From assembly GCA_025765615.1 (NCBI GenBank), contig JAIVFJ010000009.1, positions 372,001 to 436,000 on the forward strand: a stretch of DNA of 64,000 nt, read 5' to 3'. Every line of letters starts with the position of its first letter. The first letter of the stretch is position 1. The position numbers were made by a program, and so were the translations under genes. A model generated the notes under the pieces. That model did no database searches. It saw only the letters and a list, made by a program, of their open reading frames with translations, and was not told the origin of the DNA. Below, in pieces: positions 19,672 through 31,100 of this stretch. Source of the stretch: Zopfochytrium polystomum (lineage: Eukaryota; Chytridiomycota; Chytridiomycetes; Chytridiales; Chytridiaceae).

Positions 19672-19968
19672 GCGTATACCAGTGTGGTACTTGTCAAGGG
19701 CAGCGTGGTGCAGACGGTACATCTCACTGTACGCGGCCTTGGCCTCCACCGTTGCAGAGGATTCAGGGGGAGAACCAATGCTGGGATGAGCAGCGCCGAT
19801 GCCAACCTTGATGCAGTGCTCGTTGAACGTACCGAAGTAATCAGGCTTGAGGAAGCTGGCAACAAGATTGTATGCCATGACCGGCTTGATGACTTCTTCC
19901 ACATGCAGTTCCCAAGCCTGGTAGCTGTAAGAAGAGAAGCGGACAGCCTTGGGGGTCGAAGAAGACAT
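19669..19968 (-). pseudogene. A' gag N-terminus (proximal to hAT)
   Basis: This minus-strand piece from ATG 19968 encodes the first 100 or so Gag residues (MSSSTPKAV through KYHTGIR) and is cut off by the hAT right end. It joins the fragment ending at 15740 exactly once the transposon and one target octamer are discounted. Confidence 0.9.
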
Positions 19969-20181
19969 GCTAGGTAGCGGCTTGGTGGACCAGTGGACTT
20001 GTTTAGAGCGGTAGCCCTTTTCTTGTAGAGAGCCAAGAGCCCTTTGTTGCCTTAAAGTAGCTGGTGAGCCGGTGCTCACAGACAGGTTGGTCTTGTTTAG
20101 AGTCAGGGACCCTTTTCTTGTAAGAGCAGCAGGGCCCTGTTCGAGTGTACAAGTGTGGCCGACGGCTTGTAGGTAGCTTTG

Positions 20182-21310
20182 TGATGAAATCCCACCCAGG
20201 ACTGGAGGGACTTGGTGTGTGTGGGGATGAAGAGAGAGAGAGAGAGAGAGCAGTGATGATGGAAAAGGGAAAGGAGTGAGAGGATGGAGAGAGGAGAGAG
20301 GAGTGAGTGGGCAGAGCAGGAAGTGAGAGCAAATGGAGGAAGAGAGATTGGCTTGTTTTGCACTGGATTCAGTCAAAGCAGCAAGGAGGGGTTTTTTTTC
20401 CTTGTATGATCTCTGTGAGAGGTTGCTGCTTTTATACTCCTGCAGGTTGGAGCCATCAGAAAACAGAGGGAGCAGTGGGCTGCACAGAGCAGGCCACAGA
20501 AATGAGATAAAACAGGCTGAGCACAAACCCCCATCCTGGGCTGAGTACCAGCCAGGGCTAAGTACCAGCCTGGGCTGAGCACCACCCAGGGCTGAGTACC
20601 AGCCTGGGCTGTGGACCACCCAGGGCTAAGTACCAGCCAGGGCTGAGTACCACCTTGGGCTGAGCACTTTGTCTGGGCTGAGTACCACCAGGAACCAATT
20701 TACAGCTTGTTTGAGAAACAGTTGCTTGTAAATTGGTTTGGTTGTTTCCAAATCAGGAAGCTTGTTTGGGAAACAAGCCGCTTTTTTCCTTGTTTTTAGA
20801 AATCCAATGATTGGTGCAATCTCTGGTGAGCTCAGTTTTTATCTCACTTTTAGAAATGCAGTGATTGGTGCAATCCCTGATTCCTAAATGCCTGTTGCAT
20901 TGCTCAGATTGCACAGCACAGCAGGAAAGCTGGAATTCTGGATCAGGGAGCGGAATTCCGATGCAGAGAGCAGAATTCCGGTGCAGAGAGCGGAATTCCG
21001 GAGCATTGGGCAGTGGTACACTGCTTCTGCATGCTTGCTGTGCTGTGTTACATGTGCAGAGTGCGTAGTTTGAGCGTTTTTTCGTGCATGTTCTAATTCC
21101 ATTGTTCCTACTGGTAGGATGAACAAAGCTAGAACAACAGCCGCCTTTGCCTATCTCTTTTTATTGAGAACAGATTAGCCCTTCCGAGCGCCCCATTCAA
21201 GTATTGGATCTACTGAGCCCTTCAAACACCCCATCCAATGTGATTGGATGGAGTTCTCAAAGGGATCATCAGTAACAGGCGTAGTGTACCCCGTGGGTCG
21301 AATCTCAACA
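20182..21310 (-). repeat. 5' LTR of copia A'
   Basis: The LTR is 1129 bp with TG...CA ends on the minus strand, a TATA box near 20430 and the two minisatellites in shortened form (four GGAATTCC-type units). It is shorter than both LTRs of copia A because of array contraction. Confidence 0.9.
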
Positions 21311-22240
21311 CACCAAGATATGAAACTGATGGGGCAAGGTCTGGTCATGTGAGTGTCGCAAGGTAGTTGATGCCGTCATGGATTGCCTGGTACAGTCTCT
21401 GATCTGCAGTTGCTTTGTCGATCCTACGTGGCTGAAGACTGAGACTACTGGGAAGGGCAGTTACTGCAGTGGGGTTGTTTGTAATGTTTGCATGGCACTG
21501 AAGTAACTCCTTGCTTGACTTCCTTGCGTAAGAGGGTTCCGTCATGTTGATGTTCCAGCTGCGTATTGAGGATGGTTTTCATGCTCCTAATTCGCAGAGT
21601 TTGTAAAAAGATTAGTCAAGGAAATGGCAGCAGAAGTTTTTGCCAGAATTGCCAAAAAACAAATATTGTTAACCTTAGCTTGTGGTGTGGATGATGAGTC
21701 AATCTGACAAAGGAGGATGCAGTAGTCCCAGAAGATTGCACTTTCCTGTCAACTGTTTGATTTAGGTGGCTGTTCAACTCCAGCTGTCAGTGCGGTGGTA
21801 ATGAACTGCTCGATGCAGATTTGGCAAATAAAATATGCTGTTGAGGTGTGTGTTGCTGATATCCACTGTGCCAGTGTCCCAGTTGATTCAGGCAGCCATT
21901 TCAGTGAGTAAAAGACTATTGATTTGGACAAAAGGTGAGTGAGTATTCTGAATATTGATGCAATGATACTAAGTTGGGCCCTTAGCCATGAGCTGAGCAT
22001 AGAAGCACTCAATGCTGCTGTGTTCACAAAGTTTGACCTTGTAGGCCCATTTGTTCCAGGTTTTGTTGACATTCATGGGTTGTTCAATAACTTCAAAGGC
22101 TGTCTGCACATACATGATGGTCTGGGCAGGGTGTGCTTGTCAAACACAGTTGGCCTGAATGTGTACACTTTGCAGAATTGTCAGATGCTGGCAACAGCTG
22201 ACATGGTTCTGATGGAATCCTGAAGGTAAGAAGTTTGTGG
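21311..22240 (-). pseudogene. decayed family-B copia reverse transcriptase
   Basis: The minus strand shows recognisable but broken copia RT text. DISNTHLNSI with ICIEQF matches the D-NAYLN...IYMEQP block (about 21790-21870). ATADQRLYQAIHDGINYLAT (about 21350-21410) matches the segment before RPD; here the R codon is a TGA. The LTR edge of A' cuts the sequence right after that motif. Several stops and shifts show an old, dead element. Confidence 0.7.
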
Positions 22241-23440
22241 TGGATTCCAAACTTTAAAGTGTTATGTTTGTTTTGTGGTTGTAGAGAAATAGGATCTACT
22301 TGTGATGGTTTTCACTTTAAGAAACTTTAGGGAAAATTAGTTCAGATTTTCTAAGATACCCTGCACACAAAAGAAAGCACTGGAAAAAACTCTGCACAGG
22401 TGAGCCTTCCGCACAATGCTGGTCTGGGCTCCCCCCAGTACCCTATGAGGCGAGGCGACCACTCCCCCATACACAGCTTGCCCTCAACGCTTTCCCCCAC
22501 GTCTCGCCTGGGCACATCAGGAGAATAACTGTCTCCTGGTTGGTACTCCTTGCGGAATGGGCTCCCTGCTCAGGACTCCACCTCCTCTGACACAGGTCTG
22601 GGCCACACTAGCCTACAAGCTGGGACTTCGGTGTTCGTGGGCCTTCGGTTGATATACATTGCCAGTCTGCCACCCCGGTCCAGCCTTCCTCAGTCATGCC
22701 TATAGTGCTCCCAGTAAGGCCCACTGGAGGTGACGTTAATTGCAGTAGCACAGAATCCAGCCCGTCGTGCCATCAACTCCAACACCAGAGCTGTACACCG
22801 TTATCCGATTCACTTTCGCTGTGGATTACCATGTGGTTGATACTTTTTACCAATTCCAGTTTGACTTCTTCCAATTCTGATTGCTGAAGTTGAATGCTGA
22901 CTGAATGGAGGAAGTTGTTGTTTCCTGGAGTGACTCTGCTGTGGGGAATGGTTGATGCTTTGTCTGACTTTGTTGAGGCTGCAGAAAACTGAATGCAACT
23001 CCAATTCAACTTGTTCAACTGGGAAAATTCAGGTTCAAAGATGGTTCAAGGTGACTGGTGACTGAATGGAGCAAAGTGGTGATGTTGGTGTTGTTTCTGA
23101 AGCTGATCTGCAGTAATGAATGGTTGAAGATTTTCCTGAATTTTGCTGAGACTGCTGCATATTGAATAGTTTGATGATGTGGTAATTGTGACTGTTTGAC
23201 TATGAGGTGGTTGATTATTGTTTTTGTTGGTCTAGAGTGGAGAATAAAGATAGAGACAAAGTTAGTGGTAGAAAGCATTAGTGAGAGTTAGTATATCCAG
23301 ATGTTTCCACAGAGTTTGATTGCTTGATGATGATTTGTCTTTAGTCTCCATATGATGTTGTGGAATTCATGCTGGTAGAAGAGTGTTAGTGCAAGCAAAG
23401 GGAACAAAGACTTAGCCTGATGTCTTCTACTCTGCCTCGT
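22241..23440 (-). mobile_element. unresolved interior of decayed family-B copia
   Basis: Only short, glutamine- and serine-rich minus-strand frames occur (for example 22773-23018 and 23015-23278), in the position expected for late gag or early pol. The more GC-rich block at about 22390-22760 looks unlike its surroundings and may be a separate small insertion; I could not identify it or its ends. Confidence 0.4.
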
Positions 23441-24659
23441 TAAAGAATCAGCAGAATGTTTTTGTCAAGTCTAACATCCAAGCCAAAACCACAAAGTTTC
23501 TGGTCAGATTACAAACATTGAGGGCAATCTCTGAAGCTTCCAGATCCTGGTTATACTGCATGAATGAATGAGGCATTCAAAGAACATAGCTATTCTGGAG
23601 TGACTCTATTAAGAGCAGTTTGAAATCTAGAGTCAGTTAGATTTGGTTTGGCTAAGGAAGAATCTTAGATGAGAATGGAACTTCAGCAATCTTGCAAGGT
23701 TGAGCTACGCTTCAGTGATTTGGTTATTGAAGGCATCTGAGGCTTCAGTTGGTTCCATTTTGATGCATTTAAAGTTGTCAATGATCTCCTTTGCAAGTCC
23801 CTGGTCTGCTGTGCAGCAAATTATTTCTAATTCGCCAACCAATTCGTAAGCAAGGTTTCGACCAGGTGTGATTTGGGTGAGAAGGGTTTCTCTGGTCCAT
23901 GAGGCGGAGGCACCAATTGGAATCTCTGTCCTTGGAATGGTCCATCTCTGATGAGACAGGTTCCAGTGTTGCGGAGGTCTAGTGGATCAACTGTATCATT
24001 CTGCTCCCGTTGATGTGACTTGTGTCAATGCAGTGGCGTAAGTCGATATTTTTGTTGGAGAGTTCTGTTGGTTGAGTCAGTAGTCATGTTGTTTTCTCAG
24101 GACAATTATGTGTGCCAAGTTTGAAAGGATTTCGTTGGATTTTGGGTGTGTTGTGAAGGTGGTGTTGCAGCAGATGAAAAGTTGGTTTGTTAGCTTGGTG
24201 TGTGTCAGGTAGGGGGGTGGTCGTTGTCTCCAATTGGGGACAAAAAATCAAAAATTAATGGTGAGGGTTGGAGGTGATCTGGTGACCCTGAATGGAAAAA
24301 GGCGTCGCTTATCACGAAGGAGAGTGATTTCGGGGTGCCGTTGGTGACAGTCATGTAGTCCCAAAGCAGGCCTTTCCAATGATAGCTTGGGATTGGCTGG
24401 GGGAGGTCTGGAAGGCGAGCAAATTGAGGTTGAAGTTGGAAAAGTGGGCGACGACTTTGGAGGCAGTGGATACGAGGTAGGAGCGTCTGATCCGAGATCA
24501 GGAGAATTCGTTGGAAAGAGGAGATCAAGAGCTTTCCAATGGTAGTAACGGAATTGCTGTCTGATGTCTGTAGCGCCTGTGATCGGTCCACAAAGTTGGC
24601 AGATCTGAAAAGCGTACAACCCCTTCTACTGATTGGATCTGGCTGGAACCAAGGGGAAT
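23441..24659 (-). pseudogene. decayed family-B copia gag and leader
   Basis: The minus strand starts with a primer-site-like TTGGTTCCAGCCAGATCC (about 24630-24660) next to the LTR. The broken gag then includes text equivalent to the plus-strand copy at 26160-26830: residues like TADQGLAKEII and IKMEPTEA here, TTDQGFAKEII and IKMEPAES there. Many stops and shifts are present. Confidence 0.6.
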
Positions 24660-24915
24660 GTGATTGGGATGGGTAACAGTTTTGTATGAAAGAATTTGCT
24701 ATGTTGGCTGATTGATGGATTGGACTGCTGTGGTGTACACTACTGAAGGTGGTGGTGGTGGGAGGTTGATCTTGGCTTCTGTCAGTCTTGTGTTTGTCTT
24801 TATACAAAACTGTTACAAGGACCATCACTTGCAAAATGCTGCAAGTCATCCTTGCAGAGCAGTATCAGGCCAAAGCTCCTGCACACTGCTTACACCAAAC
24901 GACCCAAAACTAACA
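24660..24915 (-). repeat. family-B LTR, inverted copy
   Basis: On the minus strand it begins TGTTAGTTTTGGG (24915 downward) and shares AAGCAGTGTGCAGGAG and TTTTGTATAAAGACAAACAC with the LTR at 13419. The inner end is uncertain, near the primer-site-like sequence at about 24650. Confidence 0.7.
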
Positions 24916-26235
24916 AATTTTGATTTCTTAACGTCTCTCTCTGATGATTTTACAGATTTTCCTGAAACTGATGACACTCCTTCTTTCTAGCCTGTTGAGC
25001 CACCACTTGACTCTTACTGTTGATTATCCAACTCTCCTCATGACAGTTCTCCCTCCTCTTATACTCGCCAGCAACTGCGCCAGGCTTCCTGGGGGGAAAA
25101 GCTGCCATTGTCATCGACAAACACCTCAGATCAACCTCCAGCTCTTCCCCAAGATATGAAAGACGATGATGACAACGACGACTATGGTTGGAACCCTGAC
25201 ACATTTGCTGTTGTCCTTGGCGAAGACAAAGACAAACCTGAAGAGAGTCTAGCTCCAACAGGCAGACCGCATAGCAGCGTCCATCAACACTGAACCAGAA
25301 CCTGTCATTGAATCACCACTTTCACCATGTGTCATTGTCAACATCAAAGCTGCACCAACTGGACTTCACAAGCTACTTGCAAATCGAACAATCACTCCTG
25401 CAGAACGCAGCAACACACTTGAAAAGCGCGCAGAACGAGTAAACAAAAGCAGTGCCACTTGCCACCACCACTCCCACACTATCAACTCGCTCAGTTCTCG
25501 TCCCCCCACCGTTCCACCACTGTCTACAGCACTTTTAACAGTGGGGAAGACGTTTTGACGGTCGTTTTTGGGAGCAGAAGCGTCGTTTGACAAGCAGAAT
25601 AGTCATTCACAGCATCAGGCACATTGCAAAGTGCAAAAATTGACTGAAAGCCAGCTTCCACAATTGCCAACTTCCTTCAATTGCCTTGGGAATCGCTTAC
25701 CACCACAGAAAAGAGCTACTCCCACTCTATCTATCCACCAAATTTGGCTGTGTTTGCCTTCCTCCTTGCAGTATAGCAGCTCTCCAGGGTTTCAGTACAG
25801 CAGCTCTCCAGGGTTTTACCATCCAATTAGCGCCAAAGTCAAAAATTCGTTACCTGGAACTTCCCACATTCACAACTCGCCCAACACACAACCAAATCAC
25901 GTAAAACCAATTCAACAACTTCTGATCTACGTGGGGCAACTCAGTGATTCTCCAAATTTGTTCTTGGCCTCGTGGGATATTGAGCTACAAGCTGCAGCTG
26001 CATTTTGGCCCATCTACTCACTCATTTTCGCTCCACAAACGTGACAAGTCTGTTTTTCTCAACACCAACTCATCACCATCGTACCCCTGAGCCGGTCAAA
26101 TGGTTCCCAGGGACAGAAGACCAGAACGCATACTGTATCCTTCTCATTCGATGACATGTTGAACCAGAGCTCCTACCACAGTTCCCCCGACAAGGGCAAA
26201 TTTTTGCCTATACATTCCTTGGAGAAATCGCAATT

Positions 26236-26248
26236 GCATGTTGAACAA
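26236..26248 (+). repeat. left 13-bp target duplication of the SINE
   Basis: The 13-mer gcatgttgaacaa recurs exactly at 26533-26545. Taking out the SINE and one copy rejoins the gag frame seen in the homologous minus-strand copy. Confidence 0.9.
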
Positions 26249-26532
26249 GCCCTCACAAGAGCCTAGCTGGGAAAGCATGGGGGGTCTGGGTATCTGTCAC
26301 TCAAGGGCCCAGGGTTCAAGTCACGACGCCAGCTGTTGAAGGCAACAAGAAATAGTACAGTCTTGAATCACAAGGAGTGGTGTGGTGGAGATGCCTGACG
26401 ACCCTGTAGGTCCGTAGTGCATGGGGTGGGTTTGCCAAGGTGAAACCTGGACGTAGTCTATAACAGTTCACCATTGATGGCGCTTTCTCTTCCCGTCGGC
26501 CCTTTGGGGCTGGAACAATATAAAAATATAAA
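26249..26532 (+). mobile_element. tRNA-derived SINE
   Basis: The 284-bp insert has an internal RNA polymerase III promoter: an A-box-like TAGCTGGGAAAGC at about 26264-26276, and a B-box GGTTCAAGTCA at 26313-26323 that fits the GWTCRANNC consensus. A tRNA-unrelated body follows, then an AT-rich tail AATATAAAAATATAAA. Exact 13-bp target duplications flank it, which is the length made by LINE-type target-primed integration. It codes for nothing and depends on a LINE elsewhere in the genome. No second copy was noticed in the window. Confidence 0.85.
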
Positions 26533-26830
26533 GCATGTTGAACAACAGATCAAGGATTCGCAAAGGAAATCATTGATGATTTCGAACGTATAAAAATGGA
26601 ACCTGCAGAATCATCTGAGTCATTTGCAATGCGCTTCATTACGGCTTACCACAAAGTAGAAAGTTTTGCAGAAAGCTCATCAGTGGAAATTCGCAGTTGC
26701 ATCACATCATTTTCCAAAGTTGTGCAAGTCTTTGTATCTGCCCTGAACAACACGCTAATCGATATGGGTGTTGCCAACACGCTCATGTTTGCAGGGAATC
26801 GTATCAATTCTGTTCATCATTGACTAAACT

Positions 26831-27960
26831 AATCACCTTATTTAAATCTACCACCCTGCGGGAGCCCTTGTTGTCGCCAGCAACGAGGGGGACAGAGAGG
26901 GAGTTGACTATGTAGGGTTGAAGGTCACCAGCAGTGAACTTGCATGTGGAAACCTGCAATTGTACACACACCATGCAGGGCTGCGTCGGCGCAATCACTC
27001 AACCAATGGGTTTTATCCCATTGCACTTGTACTCACACATCTCACTCTCACAGCAATAGGATTGAGGCAGGCACTCGTAGATCGAACTCTCAGGTGTCTG
27101 TGGAAGCGCTCTGTGCTGCCCCCGACACCATCGCAGGGACGGGAAGCTTGGGGATGACGACGCTGTTGTTGTTGCCACCACCCACCACTGTCGCTGTGGC
27201 GGGCAAGTGCTGAGGATCCTCACTCCAACACAGAGCCAGCAGTGTCAAACAGTAGGTGGTGGGCCAGCTGCATTCCCCACCCGCAGCCCCTTAAGAGGAG
27301 CCCCCAAAGGGACCATGTACTCACCTGGGGGTGTAACCTCTTGCTACCCTCACTGTAGCAGCGAGATGGATTTGAAGGGACTCTGTATTGGTGCCGAAGG
27401 CAGGACAGAAATCAGATTGAAGGAAAAATAGGAAAGAGAAATGGCCCAAAAACAGAGAGAAGAAAATTGACAAGTCAACCCCCCTTACTTGAGCATCCAC
27501 CACAAATGCTCCAAGTCCCCCAACCCTATGCAAGTACGTCCAAGTGCCAAGAATAAATAATAAATTAGGTGGGCATGGGTACAGCCCCCATCCCTGGGCA
27601 GTTGGTCAGTCTCTGTTAGTCTCTGAAAAAGAAAATATGTTGAGAAAACCCTGGTGCAACAGAAACTGTTAAGATGAAAGTAGTAAAAGCAGGCCCAATA
27701 ATAAAGACAGGTTAGCTGCAAATACACTTTGATAACGCCTTGGAAACTAAAAAACTGGGAATAATAATAGGGGGTCCTGATCCTTGCTGTTTTATGACAG
27801 GTACACTTGTTTTTGCAGATAAAATCCCTGGACTTTATCACTGAGACCTCAGGTTCCTTTCATTATCTCAAAACTACGAGTGTCAGGCACTTGAAACACG
27901 ATCCTCACTACCTTGCGTTCAATCCCTCACGCCATTGTGATCGTAAGCACACGCTTACGC
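26831..27960. other. unassigned repeat-like sequence
   Basis: There is no convincing gene. The GC-rich part (26850-27420) resembles neither the copia remnants nor the host genes and may be another old element. The rest is AT-rich with several AATAAA sites (for example 27551-27560). I see no inverted repeats or target duplications that would define an element. Confidence 0.35.
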
Positions 27961-28161
27961 AGCTCGTTGCCAGACGGGAACGTGCACACACTGCTTGTTT
28001 CATGCGACAGTTTAGACTGAAGAGATGATACTTTGCGGCTATCCGCGGTTGAATTCCAGCCAAATGCATTTATTACCGACAATGGTTTTACAGCGACACT
28101 ACTGGTGCCTTCCATGAAGGCATTCAGAGTTGGACGCACTTCGCTCTCGAAACGCTTCAAC

Positions 28162-31100
28162 CTAATTTTCCGGAAACGGTAAGGTCAAGTCGAAGAAATC
28201 ACTGTACAAATAGCAGTGGTCTTTCTTCATCCGACGCTGCAATTCAGCCATTCTCCGCGCAGTGACAGAATTTCGCTGGATGGAATAGTTGTTCACATCA
28301 TGCGATTCTCGATCGCGCCGCCGAGGTTTCGTACGAACACTGTCAAATTTGGACTGGAAGTCTGTAAGGTTGGGGTGAAGACCGGAAGCCAAAAACCTTG
28401 TACTGTTGGATGACGTTGACGTGATTGTTCTGGTGGGACGAAAGCCAGTCTTCAAATACAAGGTTCCTGTCGTCCACGCGCTGGGACAAGGATGTAAAAT
28501 TAAAATCGCTTCTTCTCATATTCTGAGGTTGCCATACTTTTGTTATTGGGCCAGCCGTGGCTGCTTTCGCCTCGGACACGGTGATCTGCTCATCAACATT
28601 GGATTGTTCCGTCCAAAAGTCTGGTCCTCCGGTCAGCTCCTGCCCAAACGCTTCGGCGAAAGTATTCAGCATTTCATAAGTAGGAAGGTCTGAACGCGCT
28701 TGGTTGCGATGAATGTAGTTAAAGTTGATCAACTGCGACGCGTTCAGTTGCAGGCGAGCTTGTTCCACCTCAAACCTTATTCAATAGCATCAAAAAGGTG
28801 AAGCATCCTGTCGGGATGTGCCCCTTAATGTAGGTCTTGGCGTTTTTGAATATTTGGTGAAGAGTAGGATGAACTTTGAAATATTGAAGTGCGGGCTCGG
28901 CACCAGCATTCCATTGGCGTTCAGATGAAGACGAGTTCGATGTGAAACAAGCTGCTTCGCTAGTCCGCAAGAGCTCAGAAACCGCCTACAACGCAGTGAT
29001 TCTCTACACACCTGTCTTCCAGTCCGTTGAGCAGCTCTTTTATGGTTTCTTTCGCAGATTCCGCGGCGAATATTGTCCATTCCTCGTCCAGGAACACAAA
29101 ACCGGAGACCCGTTCGTCTCTGGTGAGTCCTAATTCACCGTATTTGTCATCACAAAAGTCAACGACGTTGTCGCTTTTCTCTAAAAGTTCTTCCTTTCGA
29201 CTCGTGCGGCGCAGAATGCTATCGTTTAAGCTACTCGATGTCGCAGCGGACCACTTCCTATCAGGTGGACTAAGCAACGTCCTTATGCGAAGTTTTTGCT
29301 CTTGAAACTTACGGTAGAAGACAAAGACATCGGGAGTATCCGAATTCTTCAGCAGACGACCGCCTCTCCGAGTTGAGTTTGGTGAGAGGAAACTTGATTT
29401 GGACCTTGACATGCAGGAGCGCTCCCGATTCCAGCCACAACCCTGGTGGTATTCCTGGGACTGCGGAACGTCAAGTCAGATTTTTCCAAAGTATGTGCCC
29501 ACACTCACGACGTGGGCCAGGAAGGATAGGGGCACTCATTCGGTGCTCTGAGGGATCCGTCGCGGCTGCGCTTAAATCTTCCAACCGCCTTTGTCAGCAA
29601 ATTGCGTCCGAGCTGTGCCCTTACCAAAACAGGCGACCCCAAAGGGATTCTCGTGCACAATAAACTCATCTACCGGCAACAAGTCCTGCAGTGGCTTGTA
29701 GTCGCGATCATGCACCTCGATCTCCAATGAAGCGTTCTGCAACCGTCCTGCGAGTTTTGCCTGATCGATCAACCCAGTGAAAATCACATGCTTCTTGTGG
29801 AAACGGGCGACGGTCGAGTGCGGCAGCTCGGACGCACAGCTGTACGATGCTTCCGACAAATCGAAAAAACGGAAACGGGCCCACGTAGGAGCACAGAGAC
29901 GGTCGAGTTGCTCGAACGAGACTGGATTTCTCGGCATTCCTTCGGCTTGGAGCACTGTGATGCATAGCGGATTAAGACTGGCTTGATAGGTTAGGTGCAA
30001 TTTTGGGTTGGCAGAAGTGAGAGATACAGACGCTCGCTCTTGGGTTGCGGACAGAAGAGGAGTGTTCAATTTGAGCGCAATCCCGAAATTTCGAATGCCG
30101 TCGATGCAGTTTCCGAGCCTGAAGGTAGAATTGACTCGACCATTGAGCGAACTTTCACAGGCTGTCTGGTAGTGGAATGGGTGGGACGATAGATAATAAA
30201 AGCACCTACAGCGTCGCCGCGCTAGTCGCGCCAAGAAAAAGGTCCGTTAGCTCCAGCGCAACAGCTCCCACCAGCCTGCGCTGAATCTCGATCACGATCT
30301 TCGTCTTTGGCTTCCGTTCTCTCCCCCTCTTCACCGCCTTCTTTGGCTTCGCGGTTGTCTCCGGGTCGAGCAACGCGCGCTGCAGCATCGACCATTCCGT
30401 CTCCCGCTTTTGCTGCGCGGCCGACAGCCCGCTCCGAACTTCAATGTCGCCGGACAACTTTAGCAGCCGCGACTCGCTCATGGCGCGCCCGCGAACGCGC
30501 TCGTCTTCCGACAACACTTTATGCTTTAGCGCAAGCGACGTCCCCGACGGGTCAGACCCGTCCGCGTCCGCGACTCGGACTGTCTCGCTGAACGTAACGT
30601 CCTTGAACGTTCGACCGACGTGCGACAGGAGCTCCATTGTGTCTGGGCGCGACTCAGGCGGTGGCGGGGGAGGGGCACCTCGCGCCGCCGGTCTCGTCTC
30701 ACTCCTGCGGCCCGCGTGACGCTGCTGCGGCTGCTGCTGCTGCTGCTGTGGGGCACGACTCGCTCCAAGTCCTGGAGGACCACCTCCACCGCCACCCTCC
30801 CCGTCCCTGGCCACCACAGTCGCCGTCGTCCCCTCCTCCGGCGTCGTAGCTCGCGTGCTGAGACTGGCCAGGGACCGCACCGACGGCACGCGGCTGCCGA
30901 TCCCGCTCTTGCCGTGCCGCATGTGGAAGTGGTGCGGGTGCGGCGAGTCCCCGCGCTCCCTCTCCCGCTCGCTGTCCGACGCGACGCCGCCGACGGCGCC
31001 CCGCGGGCCCCCGCCCGCCCGCCCTGCTCGTTGGGCACCGACATCCGTAGCCGCCGGTGGCGCCGAGCGCCGGCCGGCCGTGGCTGCACTGGCGCTCGCG

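Larger units (their letters stand above)
13668..21310 (-). mobile_element. truncated inverted copia A copy (A'), carrying a hAT insertion
   Basis: Read on the minus strand, this holds one LTR (20182-21310, 1129 bp), the leader, gag, protease and the first part of integrase of family A, and stops inside integrase at 13668. The rest of pol and the second LTR are missing. The shared protein part differs from copia A at about a dozen of roughly 665 residues. Its gag is cut at the residues KYHTGIR|QEHKTY by the hAT element (15741-19671). At its LTR edge it abuts family-B reverse transcriptase sequence, so it inserted into, or recombined with, a family-B element. Confidence 0.9.
24916..26830 (+). 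pseudogene. second decayed family-B-like gag, interrupted by a SINE
   Basis: The plus-strand frames are broken but keep gag-like text: EPVKWFPGTEDQNAY near 26090-26140, GQIFAYTFLGEIAIA near 26200-26235, and after the SINE TDQGFAKEIIDDFERIKMEP and FAMRFITAYHKVESFAE up to about 26670. These match the minus-strand family-B gag at 23441-24659 block by block. A 24-bp tandem duplication (25771-25794 and 25795-25818) lies within it. No functional product is expected. Confidence 0.6.
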
